Shown: positions 26,632 through 34,505, counted from the first letter of the stretch. The stretch: 52,532 nucleotides of DNA from Candidatus Omnitrophota bacterium (GCA_015231405.1 JADGBR010000025.1:1-52532); one strand, 5' to 3'. The notes: a model not told the origin generated them from the sequence alone. Numbers and translations are program-made.

Positions 26632-26710
26632 CTTTTTTACACGAAGCGCAAGTCGTTGCATTATAATGGTTTGCGCTTTTTGTTTTTATGCCAACTTTCG
26701 ATGGTGCCCA
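26616..26710 (+). repeat. att copy A: functional tmRNA 3' end, terminator and GTGCCCA arm
   Basis: The block CCCGGCACCTCCACCA (26616-26631), the terminator and ATGGTGCCCAAATGGGGCCT form the reference copy of a unit repeated at 28877, 30111 and 34410. It marks the left boundary of the first island. Confidence 0.8.
26644..26686 (+). terminator. tmRNA terminator
   Basis: AAGCGCAA/TTGCGCTT 8-bp stem with a ~19-nt loop, followed by a T-rich run (TTTTTGTTTTT). The hairpin is carried along in every att copy. Confidence 0.85.
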
Positions 26711-26854
26711 AATGGGGCCTATATAACGTACATTGCTGGACTGTATTCTGTATATATTCTTGTCTGAAAAGTGGTGGAGATGCAGAAAGGATAACCAACT
26801 GACGCCCTATTACTTGTGTTCTTTTTGAAGGATGCATTGTAGACGAAGAAAATA

Positions 26855-26905
26855 TTTACAAAATAAGATAATATGGTATACTCTGTTTTGTGGGTTATAC
26901 CATAT
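26855..26905 (+). promoter_or_regulatory. Promoter with overlapping inverted repeat operator
   Basis: TTTACA (26855-26860), 16 bp, TATACT (26877-26882). A perfect 10-bp inverted repeat, ATATGGTATA (26871-26880) and TATACCATAT (26896-26905), overlaps the -10 and covers the start site, suggesting autorepression of the fic operon. Confidence 0.7.
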
Positions 26906-26917
26906 TAAGGAGATAGG

Positions 26918-27865
26918 ATGGAATATTTGGATAAAGAAGTGATAAAGCGTATCGACTTAAAACTGGACGAACTTAATCGGCTTAGACCACTTCCGCCGTC
27001 CGCTGTTAAAAAGCTCCGCGAGCAGTTTGAGATCGAGATGACGTATAACTCCAATGCGATAGAGGGGAACAGCCTGACATTAAAGGAAACATATCTGGTT
27101 ATCAGCGAAGGAATAACGGTAAAGAATAAGTCTTTGAAGGATCATCTGGAAGCAAAAGATCACTATGAGGCGCTGGAATTTATAATGGAGCTTGTGGAGC
27201 ACAAAAAGCCGCAAACAGTTTCGGAGCAGCTTATTAAAACTCTTCACCAGATAGTAGTAAGAGATATTGAAAAAGAATGGGCCGGGAGATATAGAAATAG
27301 CAACGTAATGATAACCGGTGCCAGGCACAGACCCCCGGAGGCTATTAGTGTTCCTTCGGCCATGGCAGGACTCATACAGTGGTTTAGGGATAATGAGGGT
27401 AAACTGCATACGATCGAATTGGCGGCTATTGCTCATCATAAGTTTGTTAATATTCACCCCTTCTTTGACGGCAATGGCAGGGTTAGCCGGCTCCTTATGA
27501 ATGTGATACTTTTGCGTGAAGGATATCCGCTATCGGTAGTTTTAAAAAACGACAGGAAAAAGTATTACGATACTCTTTCAAAAGCAGATGAAGGCGATTA
27601 TACTCCTTTTGTTAGAATGATGGCTAGTAGCGTTGAGAGGTCTCTGGATATTTATCTCAAAGTTCTCAGGCCTGGAACTAAGGGCGACGAGAAGTATTTG
27701 GGCCTCTCGGAAATAAGCCCAAAAACACCATACTCGACAAAATATCTCAATTTGCTGGTTAGGCAGGGTAAATTGGAAGCGCACAAAGAAGGGAGGAATT
27801 GGCTGGCGAGCGTTGAAGCAGTTGAGAGATATATCAAGAATAGAAAACGTAAAAGGGTGCGCTGA
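26918..27865 (+). CDS. Fic domain protein (AMP-transferase type, class II)
   Basis: 315 residues. The catalytic Fic motif HPFFDGNGR spans 180-188, preceded by a beta-hairpin flap (NVMITGARHRPP). The N-terminal inhibitory motif S/TxxxEG is present as SNAIEG with Glu49, so the enzyme is probably self-inhibited until triggered. Fic enzymes usually transfer AMP to a target protein; the target is unknown. The last ~60 residues look like a helix-turn-helix (GLSEISPKTPYSTKYLNLLV), which could bind the palindrome upstream. AAGGAGA precedes the ATG. It is the first gene of island I and is followed by a beta-lactamase gene 34 bases away. Confidence 0.92.
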   Translation: MEYLDKEVIKRIDLKLDELNRLRPLPPSAVKKLREQFEIEMTYNSNAIEGNSLTLKETYLVISEGITVKNKSLKDHLEAKDHYEALEFIMELVEHKKPQTVSEQLIKTLHQIVVRDIEKEWAGRYRNSNVMITGARHRPPEAISVPSAMAGLIQWFRDNEGKLHTIELAAIAHHKFVNIHPFFDGNGRVSRLLMNVILLREGYPLSVVLKNDRKKYYDTLSKADEGDYTPFVRMMASSVERSLDIYLKVLRPGTKGDEKYLGLSEISPKTPYSTKYLNLLVRQGKLEAHKEGRNWLASVEAVERYIKNRKRKRVR

Positions 27866-27899
27866 CATCTTTCCATTTGAAAAATCAGCCATAATACAT

Positions 27900-28685
27900 A
27901 TGAAGCAAATATTATTTTATTTATGTTTTTCCCTGATGTGTACATTAGTAAACGCCCAGGAAGCCGATAAGGAGTTTTTCAAGGACTACGATGCCGCGTT
28001 CGTAATGTATGACCGGTCTTCTGGGCGGTTTATTAATCCCAATCCATCGCGTAGTGCCGAGCGATTAACCCCGTGTTCTACTTTTAAGATTTACAACACA
28101 CTTATTGGCTTGGAACTTGGTTTGATCCAAGGGGCTGATAGCCCTTGGTATAAATGGGACGGAATTCATCGTGATATAGACGGGTGGAATCGGGATTTGA
28201 CCCTTCGTGAAGCGTTCCGTGTATCGGCCGTGCCCGCGTATCAGATCTTGGCGCGTGAGATCGGTGCTGGACGGATGAAAAAATATATTGAACAGATCAA
28301 CTATGGAACCAATGATATTTCGGCCGGGATTGATACTTTCTGGCTCTATCGACAGGGTAACGCTTCGATTATGATCAGCGCAGATGAACAAGTTGCGCTC
28401 CTCAATAAACTTTTTGATGGGAAGCTGCCGTTCTCCGAAAAGAATATCGCGACACTTAAAGATGTTATGACAGCGGTTAAAACTGAAAAGGGAACGCTTT
28501 ATGGTAAGACCGGGTCAGGGATGAACAGAAATGGGAAATGGGATTTGGGATGGTTCGTTGGTTTCCTTGAACACGGCGGCGCGACGTATGTGTTTGCCTG
28601 CAATATAACCGGAGGAGAAGATCCTTCAGGGAAGACCGCTCGGGCGATCGTAGAAGATGTTATAAGATCTCAAGGGCTACTTTAG
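27900..28685 (+). CDS. Class D (OXA-type) beta-lactamase
   Basis: 261 residues from the ATG at 27900 that opens a clear signal peptide (cleavage after VNA); a longer frame overlapping fic is not used. Class D active-site motifs: STFK (60-63) with nucleophile Ser60 and carbamylation-type Lys63, SAV (109-111), YGT (135-137, usually YGN) and KTGS (203-206). It should act in the periplasm on beta-lactams; activity against any drug class cannot be told from sequence. The usual acidic residue after FWL is replaced (WLYRQ). It is probably co-transcribed with fic, an odd pairing, on a small tmRNA-linked island. Confidence 0.9.
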   Translation: MKQILFYLCFSLMCTLVNAQEADKEFFKDYDAAFVMYDRSSGRFINPNPSRSAERLTPCSTFKIYNTLIGLELGLIQGADSPWYKWDGIHRDIDGWNRDLTLREAFRVSAVPAYQILAREIGAGRMKKYIEQINYGTNDISAGIDTFWLYRQGNASIMISADEQVALLNKLFDGKLPFSEKNIATLKDVMTAVKTEKGTLYGKTGSGMNRNGKWDLGWFVGFLEHGGATYVFACNITGGEDPSGKTARAIVEDVIRSQGLL

Positions 28686-28723
28686 ACCGAGTTTGATTTT
28701 GGTCTAGCCTGCACAATTTACAA

Positions 28724-28970
28724 CGGTGCCCAAACGGTGCCCATTTTACATCAAACAATCTGCATACAAACGTCACAATATGTAACAATCCGCACTACTT
28801 AAACCCCGATCAAAACTGGGGTTATATGCTGAAAGCCTTATAAACGCTGGACTTGTGGAAATGTGCTTAGTAGTCTCCCGGCACCTCCACCATAATTTAG
28901 ATGAAGCGCAAGTTGTTGATTTATAACGGTTTGCGCTTTATTGTTTTAAGCCGACTTTCGTTGGTGCCCA
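28724..28970 (+). repeat. att copy B: island tail + tmRNA 3' end + terminator + arm
   Basis: Contains GGTGCCCAAACGGTGCCCA (28725-28743), a conserved ~130-bp tail, CCCGGCACCTCCACCA (28877-28892), the tmRNA-terminator relative (AAGCGCAAG...TTTGCGCTT) and a further GTGCCCA (28964-28970). The rest of 28686-29220 holds no gene. This copy lacks the palindromic insertion seen in copies C and E. Confidence 0.85.
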
Positions 28971-29220
28971 AATAGGGCCTAACAGCATTAATTTTTTTAA
29001 CATGCATCTGGCATAGGGTCCTTACGTGACCCGGTGGAGATGTAGATGATCCAAAACAATGTGAGAATTGGGATAGATTTTTAAGGTGCCAATTTGGCAC
29101 CTTAATTTGGTATGTCAAAAGATGTCAGGGTAAACATGAGGTCACATTTTGCGACATCATGTTGAGGTATCGAGCATATAAGAAATTATAGCGGTAGCAA
29201 TAAATAAAACACTACCGGGC

Positions 29221-29248
29221 TTGACTATTGTACCAAATATGGTACACT
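29221..29248 (+). promoter_or_regulatory. Toxin-antitoxin promoter with operator in the spacer, predicted leaderless
   Basis: TTGACT (29221-29226), 16 bp, TACACT (29243-29248). The dyad GTACCA...TGGTAC (29230-29245) lies between the two boxes. The ATG at 29257 begins 8 nt after the -10. Confidence 0.8.
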
Positions 29249-29256
29249 TATAGCAG

Positions 29257-29601
29257 ATGAATGTACAACATCCTTTAAACGTTTTCTTTTATCGAACGGA
29301 TACCGGTAATGAGCCTGTTAGAGATTGGCTAAAAGGTTTATCCAAAAGTGAGATGAAACGGATAGGTGTGGACATTAAAACGGTTCAATACGGTTGGCCG
29401 ATCGGCATGCCCGTAGTTCGGAATTTGACTCGAGGGTTATGGGAAGTTAGAAGTAACTTAGGGAATAAAATATCGAGAGTTCTTTTTACGTTGTATGGAA
29501 ACAATATCATTCTTCTTCACGGTTTCATAAAAAAGACCGCATCAACTCCGAAGGATGATTTAGATTTAGCTTTTAAAAGGATGAAGCAGATAAAGGGGTG
29601 A
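29257..29601 (+). CDS. higB: HigB/Gp49-type toxin (RelE superfamily)
   Basis: 114 residues matching the phage-derived Gp49/HigB pattern: PVRDWLKGLSK, GWPIGMPVVRNLTRGLWEVR, a basic RVLFTLYGN strand, and LLHGFIKKTASTPKDDLDLA. Family members are ribosome-dependent mRNA endonucleases. No Shine-Dalgarno precedes the ATG, consistent with the leaderless promoter. The antitoxin gene starts 4 bases after the stop. It is carried on island II. Confidence 0.92.
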   Translation: MNVQHPLNVFFYRTDTGNEPVRDWLKGLSKSEMKRIGVDIKTVQYGWPIGMPVVRNLTRGLWEVRSNLGNKISRVLFTLYGNNIILLHGFIKKTASTPKDDLDLAFKRMKQIKG

Positions 29602-29605
29602 CCAT

Positions 29606-29899
29606 ATGAAGAAAGCCAATCATAAACATGTAGGATCCAATTTTGATGATTTCCTCAAGGATGAAGGCATATTGGAAGAAGCACAAGCTGCAGCCGCGAA
29701 AAAGGTCGTTGCTTTTCAAATATTGAAGATCATGAAAGAAAGACGTATTTCCAAGTCGGGGATGACCAGAAGGATGCATATGAAAAGCCGTACGCAATTA
29801 GACAGGCTTCTCGATCCTGCAAATAGTTCTGTCACCCTTTTGACGCTGGAGAAAGTGGCTAACGCTTTGGGCAAGCGCTTGGAGGTCCAATTGGTCTAG
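29606..29899 (+). CDS. higA: HigA-type antitoxin with HTH domain
   Basis: 97 residues. A helix-turn-helix occupies ~45-95 (KSGMTRRMHMKSRTQLDRLLDP...LTLEKVANALGKRLEVQL). The N-terminal ~40 residues (FDDFLKDEGILEEAQAAAAKK) should wrap the toxin. It likely binds the GTACCA/TGGTAC dyad in its own promoter. AAGGGGTGA precedes the start, so it is translated by normal initiation, unlike the toxin. Confidence 0.92.
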   Translation: MKKANHKHVGSNFDDFLKDEGILEEAQAAAAKKVVAFQILKIMKERRISKSGMTRRMHMKSRTQLDRLLDPANSSVTLLTLEKVANALGKRLEVQLV

Positions 29900-29908
29900 A
29901 GTTTTGAG

Positions 29909-30355
29909 TGGTGCCCAAACGGTGCCCCCGCCTTCGCTTTCATTTAAAGGACTCACATAGCTTCGGCGGGCAGGCATTTTAAATCAAACAATATGCATAC
30001 AAACGTGACAATATGTAACAATCCGCACTACTTAAACCCCGATCAAATTTTGGGTTATATCCCGAAAGCCCTATAAATGCTGGATTTGCTAAAAATGTGC
30101 TTAGGAGTTTGCCGGCACCTCCGCCAACCTTCGCCACATATAAAAAAAGCTTATGGCTACGGTTGGCATCGTCCGCCTACGGCGGACTCGCCAGTTACTT
30201 TTATATTCAGGGAAGCGAAGGTTGTCCTCCGTAGCCGAATAATATAAGTTGATTTGGCGAAGGAGGGCTTTGTCACACGAATCGCAAGTGGTTGGATATA
30301 ATGACTTGCGATTCTTGTTTTTCAGCCAATTGTTTATTGTGCCCAAACTGTGCCC
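29909..30355 (+). repeat. att copy C: tail + diverged tmRNA 3' end + terminator, interrupted by insertions
   Basis: GGTGCCCAAACGGTGCCC (29910-29927), a palindromic insertion (to 29974), the conserved tail, GCCGGCACCTCCGCCA (30111-30126), a further palindromic insertion (30127-30273), the terminator relative (GAATCGCAAG...CTTGCGATTC), and two GTGCCCA (30339 onward). No gene lies in 29900-30475. Confidence 0.82.
30127..30273. repeat. 147-bp palindromic repeat cluster inserted in att copy C
   Basis: Made of CCTTCGCC/GGCGAAGG, CCGTAGCC/GGCTACGG and CCGCCTACGGCGGA units. The other att copies pass directly from CACCA to the terminator, so this block is an insertion. Its words match the repeat inside the coding sequence at 6337-6410. 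Confidence 0.72.
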
Positions 30356-30438
30356 AATTTGGGGTAGTCGAGATGCAAGCATTCACAACAGCGAAGGAAC
30401 ATTAAAATGTTAATATGTAAAAATTCAGTAAAACAACC

Positions 30439-30467
30439 TTGACTAAGTGTAGCTTATAAGCTACACT
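30439..30467 (+). promoter_or_regulatory. Second toxin-antitoxin promoter with perfect 24-bp palindrome, predicted leaderless
   Basis: TTGACT (30439-30444), 17 bp, TACACT (30462-30467). A perfect 24-bp palindrome (30445-30468, centre TTATAA, ends AAGTGTAGC/GCTACACTT) fills the spacer and covers the -10. The ATG at 30476 begins 8 nt after the -10. Confidence 0.88.
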
Positions 30468-30475
30468 TGTATCGT

Positions 30476-30805
30476 ATGGCGGAAAAGACGATCATAGTTT
30501 ATAGGACTCATGATAACAAGGAACCTTTTGCGACGTGGTTGTTTTCTTTGCGTGACAAGATAGTCAGGCAGCGCATTGAAACACGGGTAGATAGGATGAG
30601 ACAGGGCAACTACGGGGACCATAAACGTATTTCCGGTATTATAGAATTGCGTTTGGATTTTGGAAAGGGTTACAGGCTTTACTGTGGTGAGGACGGAGAG
30701 GTTCTGGTGGTGTTGCTTGTCGGAGGGGATAAAAGTACTCAAGAGCGCGACATAAAGAAAGCGTTGAGTTATTGGAGGGATTACAATGGCGAAAAGAAAA
30801 TTTAG
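30476..30805 (+). CDS. RelE/HigB-type toxin of the 'addiction module killer' family
   Basis: 109 residues from the ATG at 30476; a TTG at 30467 lies within the -10 and cannot be the start. Family pattern: PFATWLFSLRDKIVRQRIETR, GNYGDHKRISGIIELRLDFGKGYRLY and LLVGGDKSTQERDIKKA. Expected to be an mRNA endonuclease. It overlaps the antitoxin gene by 20 bases. First gene on island III. Confidence 0.92.
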   Translation: MAEKTIIVYRTHDNKEPFATWLFSLRDKIVRQRIETRVDRMRQGNYGDHKRISGIIELRLDFGKGYRLYCGEDGEVLVVLLVGGDKSTQERDIKKALSYWRDYNGEKKI

Positions 30806-31091
30806 AACGTTTGATGAAGTGCAGCTGGAACGGTATAAGAAACATCCGAAAGAGCTAAAAAGTTATCTTCAGGTAGCGCTGGCCGAATATCAAAAAGACG
30901 GAGACGAAAAAGCGTTTCTCGCGGCGCTTTCTGTCGCGGCAAGGGTGCATGGCGGTTTCAGCAAATTATCCAGGGCAACGGGGCTTAACCGTGAAAACTT
31001 ATACCGGGCGCTTTCTCGCAATGCGGACCCACGTCTCTCAACCATCATACAGGTGCTGAATACATTGAAATATTCGCTCAAGATCGCGTAG
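30786..31091 (+). CDS. Antitoxin of the 'addiction module antidote' HTH family
   Basis: 101 residues. The family pattern is clear: YLQVALAEYQKDGDEKAFLAALSVAARVHGGFSKLSRATGLNRENLYRALSRNADPRLSTIIQVLNTL, with an HTH in the second half. It should neutralise the toxin and bind the palindrome at 30445-30468. It overlaps the toxin by 20 bases, ensuring coupled translation. Confidence 0.92.
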   Translation: MAKRKFRTFDEVQLERYKKHPKELKSYLQVALAEYQKDGDEKAFLAALSVAARVHGGFSKLSRATGLNRENLYRALSRNADPRLSTIIQVLNTLKYSLKIA

Positions 31092-31101
31092 GCAAAAAGG
31101 C

Positions 31102-31140
31102 GGTGCCCAAATGGTGCCCATCCAAAGCGACAATGTTGTA
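31102..31140 (+). repeat. Short island-tail copy D
   Basis: GGTGCCCAAATGGTGCCCATC followed by CAAAGCGACAATGTTGT; a close relative is at 40057 (GGCGCCCAAGCGGCGCCCATC, then GAAAGTGACAATTTTGT). No tmRNA 3' end follows either, so these look like ends of decayed islands. Confidence 0.65.
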
Positions 31141-31256
31141 AGCTCTTGTATAATCTTGAATAACGCGTATAAGATCTAAAGCAAAGCGGCAATAGAAGTT
31201 ATCGTAAAAATCTGTTAATAGTGCAGAATTTTTGACGAGAGGGGAAGCAAAAATTT

Positions 31257-31274
31257 CTGCAGGTATACCTGCAG
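31257..31274. promoter_or_regulatory. Perfect 18-bp palindrome upstream of the helicase gene
   Basis: CTGCAGGTATACCTGCAG, 80 bases before the helicase start. An imperfect inverted repeat (GCAGAATTTTT/AAAAATTTCTGC) lies just upstream. A candidate operator; no clear promoter boxes are seen around it. Confidence 0.55.
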
Positions 31275-31354
31275 GAACATTACGATAAGTAGCTGTTTAG
31301 TCTAATTAGTAGTGATACAGCAGGTGGGGGCAGGTCAAGCCAAGGAATATTTGC

Positions 31355-34132
31355 ATGAACCCGCGCCAAAACATGATCATCGCTAACGGGAAGATCATTA
31401 CTCCCGAGGTTGTTTTTTGCCGGCTCAATCCACGCACTCGCAAATACGATATCAAATTTAAAGCGGGTAAGGTTTATTCGTATGGTTGTAATTCTGTAAC
31501 CTGGCTGAAAAATCCTAAAGTATTGAACCCCTCCAATTTGTTGATCAAACACAACAAAAAAGAACTATTCAGGATATCTGCTATTTATGTTTTCGGCGAT
31601 AAGCCTTCTCAATACTGGCATATTTGTTTTGACGATGGCAGTGAGCGGTATTATGAGGCAAGTGCGTTGGAGGTCACTACTTCTGCCCTGAATGACGAAG
31701 CTGCAAAAAATGTATTTGAGTATTTGAAGCGGACTGCTGCTTTTGTCGGCCCCTGCGCGGAGGATGGGACAAGGCTTCTTTTTAAACAGTACGAGAAAAT
31801 AAACTTTGTAAATGAAGGCGATGTGCTTTCGTGTTATTTGAATCCTGGAAAGCTCCGGGCAAGCCAGTTGGGTGCAGCTAGTCCCGTTTTCCCATTCGGC
31901 TGCAACGCAAGCCAGGAGTCGGCGGTAAAAAACGCACTTGAGAATCAGCTAAGTGTAATAGAGGGGCCGCCCGGTACCGGAAAAACACAGACAATCCTTA
32001 ATATTATCGCTAATCTTCTTATCGCAGGGAAAACCGTGCAGGTTGTTTCCAATAACAATTCTGCGACATTAAATGTTTTTGATAAATTGTCCGAAGATGG
32101 TTTTGGTTTTCTTGTGGCCCCGTTGGGGAATTCAGAGAACAAAGCAAATTTTATTCACGCCCAGACGGGGAGTTATCCCCTCGCAATTCAATCCTGGGCT
32201 TCGGACATATCATGTGAAAAAGTACTTCTCCAGGATATTCGCAAGCACTCTGAAGAACTGGGGGAGATTTTTAAAAAACAAGAGAGGCTTGCCAGTATCA
32301 GAAAGGATTTGCAGGAACTGGACATAGAGCTGAAATATTTTGAAGAGTATTTAAACGAAAACATTAGTGCTTCCTGTAACACCAAGATCCGCAGAACATT
32401 AAAGAGCGATAGGATCCTGCAGCTGTGGGGGGAATGTCAGGGGTTTTCTGAATCAAAAAAACGTCCATCATTCCTGTTTAGATGTAAATGCCGCTTTGTA
32501 TATGGCATATCAGAGTGGCGTTTTTACAAGAAGGACATTAATGAGGTCGTGGCACTTATGCAGGCGCTGTTTTATCGCGCACGGCGAAGGGAATTAACCG
32601 AAGAGATCTGCGGCATCGAAAAGAGCCTCGCTGCTTGCAGCCGTGATAAAAAGGCTGAAGACCTGCGCGACAAGTCGATGCGTTATTTGAAGGTGAAAAT
32701 GCATATGCGGTACGGTCAGAAGGCGGATCGAAGAGTCTTTACCGAAGAAGATCTGTGGCGAAATCCGAGGGTAGTCCAGAAGGAATATCCGATTGCTCTG
32801 AGTACCACGTTTGCGGCTCGCAGCAGTCTATGCGGAAAAGCCTATTTCGATTATGTTATTGTTGACGAAGCTTCACAGGTCGACGTCACGACCGGTACCT
32901 TGGCTTTGTCGTGCGCGCAAAATGCTGTTGTTGTCGGAGATACAAAACAGCTCCCTAACGTGGTAGCCGGTGATGACAAAAAAAACTTGCAGGATATATT
33001 TAATTCGTATGCTATCAGTCCGAATTATAATTTCGCCGAAAAGAGTTTTTTGCGGTCGGTATGCGATGTTGTGCCGGACGTGCCGAAAAAACTGTTGCGT
33101 GAGCATTACCGATGCCACCCCAAAATTATTAATTTCTGTAATCAGAAATTTTATGACAGGCAGCTGGTAGTCATGTCTCAGGATAGCGGCCAAAAGGATG
33201 CTATTTCGGTTATTAAATCGGTTGCTGGTGATCACGGGCGGGACCGCATGAATCAACGGCAGATCGACGTAGTAATGAAGGAAATACTGCCGACCATTCC
33301 TTACCCCGACGAAGAGATCGGCATTATTGCTCCGTATAATAACCAGGTTGATGCGATCCGCGCAGCCCTTAGCGATAGGAAAATAGAGGTTGCTACTGTA
33401 CATAAATTTCAAGGACGCGAAAAAGACGCTATTATTATTACCACTGTTGATGACGAGGTGACCGAATTTTCGGATGACCCGTATTTGTTGAATGTGGCAG
33501 TTTCTCGTGCCAGGCAAAGTTTATACCTTGTTGTTTCAGGGAACGGACAGCCGAAAGACAGTAATATCGGCGATTTGATCGACTACGTCGAATATAACAA
33601 TTTTAAAGTTGTGAAAAGCTCAATATATTCCGTTTTCGACTTTCTCTACAGGCATTATACGGAAAGCCGTATAAGATACCTGAGAAGGTATAGACATGTT
33701 TCTGAGTATGATTCCGAAAATCTAATGTATGCGCTCATAATCAATGTGTTGCAGGCGAACGGTTATTCGGCGTTGGGTGTGGTGTGTCACCAGCCATTGA
33801 ATATGCTGATCCGTGATTTCAGGCTGCTGACCGACGAGGAATGCCATTATGCGATGAACAGTTCTACTCACTTGGATTTTTTGATTTATAATCGCATCAG
33901 CAAAAAACCGGTTATTGCGGTCGAAGTCGACGGTTTTCACTACCATAAGAAGGGGACGGATCAGCAGGTGCGTGATATAAAGAAAGACCATATCCTTGAG
34001 CTTTATGGAATACCGCTTCTACGTTTTACGACAAATGGAAGCGGAGAAAAAGAGAAGCTTACCGCTAAACTGAAAGAAGTGTATTATTCAAAGGAGCAGG
34101 CCGGAGTCGCCCTATCTTCGCGTATATCTTAG
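31355..34132 (+). CDS. SF1 (Upf1/Dna2-like) helicase fused to a VSR/DUF2726-like nuclease
   Basis: 925 residues. Helicase motifs: Walker A GPPGTGKT (204-211), Walker B VDEASQ (D504-E505), GDTKQLP, HYRCHP, TVHKFQGREKDAIII and NVAVSRAR. An insertion of ~200 charged residues follows Walker A (~280-470). The last ~90 residues form a VSR-like nuclease: D841 in HLDFLIYN, then E857-V-D859-G in AVEVDGFHYHK. A single large helicase-nuclease on a TA-bearing island fits a one-gene phage-defence protein, comparable in design to Mokosh type II or Hna, but with a different nuclease. AAGGAA precedes the ATG. DNA repair is the alternative. Confidence 0.87.
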   Translation: MNPRQNMIIANGKIITPEVVFCRLNPRTRKYDIKFKAGKVYSYGCNSVTWLKNPKVLNPSNLLIKHNKKELFRISAIYVFGDKPSQYWHICFDDGSERYYEASALEVTTSALNDEAAKNVFEYLKRTAAFVGPCAEDGTRLLFKQYEKINFVNEGDVLSCYLNPGKLRASQLGAASPVFPFGCNASQESAVKNALENQLSVIEGPPGTGKTQTILNIIANLLIAGKTVQVVSNNNSATLNVFDKLSEDGFGFLVAPLGNSENKANFIHAQTGSYPLAIQSWASDISCEKVLLQDIRKHSEELGEIFKKQERLASIRKDLQELDIELKYFEEYLNENISASCNTKIRRTLKSDRILQLWGECQGFSESKKRPSFLFRCKCRFVYGISEWRFYKKDINEVVALMQALFYRARRRELTEEICGIEKSLAACSRDKKAEDLRDKSMRYLKVKMHMRYGQKADRRVFTEEDLWRNPRVVQKEYPIALSTTFAARSSLCGKAYFDYVIVDEASQVDVTTGTLALSCAQNAVVVGDTKQLPNVVAGDDKKNLQDIFNSYAISPNYNFAEKSFLRSVCDVVPDVPKKLLREHYRCHPKIINFCNQKFYDRQLVVMSQDSGQKDAISVIKSVAGDHGRDRMNQRQIDVVMKEILPTIPYPDEEIGIIAPYNNQVDAIRAALSDRKIEVATVHKFQGREKDAIIITTVDDEVTEFSDDPYLLNVAVSRARQSLYLVVSGNGQPKDSNIGDLIDYVEYNNFKVVKSSIYSVFDFLYRHYTESRIRYLRRYRHVSEYDSENLMYALIINVLQANGYSALGVVCHQPLNMLIRDFRLLTDEECHYAMNSSTHLDFLIYNRISKKPVIAVEVDGFHYHKKGTDQQVRDIKKDHILELYGIPLLRFTTNGSGEKEKLTAKLKEVYYSKEQAGVALSSRIS

Positions 34133-34208
34133 TACACCTGTCCCTGAATTTGCAGAGTGAGGGCAAGTGGGATCAGACCTTGGAATAAGAAATAACGAGT
34201 AAAATCGA

Positions 34209-34505
34209 AATGGTGCCCAAACGGTGCCCCCGCCTTCGCTTTCATTTAAAGGACTCACATAGCTTCGGCGGGCAGGCATTTTAAATCAAACAATATGCAT
34301 ACAAACGTCACAATATGTAACAATCCGCACTACTTAAACCCCGATCAAAATTAGGGATATTTTGAAATCATTATAAATGCAGGACTTGCGGAAATGTGCT
34401 TAGTAGTCTCCCGGCACCTCCACCATATTTTTATAAGAAGCGCAAGTCTTTGAGTTATAACTGGTTGCGATTTGTTGTTTTATGCTAACTTTTCTTGTGC
34501 ACAAA
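34209..34505 (+). repeat. att copy E: right end of the tmRNA-linked array
   Basis: GGTGCCCAAACGGTGCCC (34212-34229), the palindromic insertion (34228-34275), the conserved tail, CCCGGCACCTCCACCA (34410-34425), a terminator relative, and a decayed arm (GTGCACAAACGGTGCC). No gene in 34133-34671. Confidence 0.85.

Noticed and set aside
27813-27899. Longer beta-lactamase start overlapping fic
   Set aside because: It would bury the signal peptide 29 residues inside the protein.
28725-28890. Island tail as the 3' end of an integrase gene
   Set aside because: All three frames give short, low-complexity peptides, and no tyrosine-recombinase motif (R..H-x-x-R..Y) is visible. Repeated GTGCCCA fits arm-type binding sites better.
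28877-34425. Distal CCCGGCACCTCCACCA copies as tRNA or tmRNA genes
   Set aside because: Only the acceptor 3' strand is present; no T arm, 5' acceptor strand or other arms precede it.
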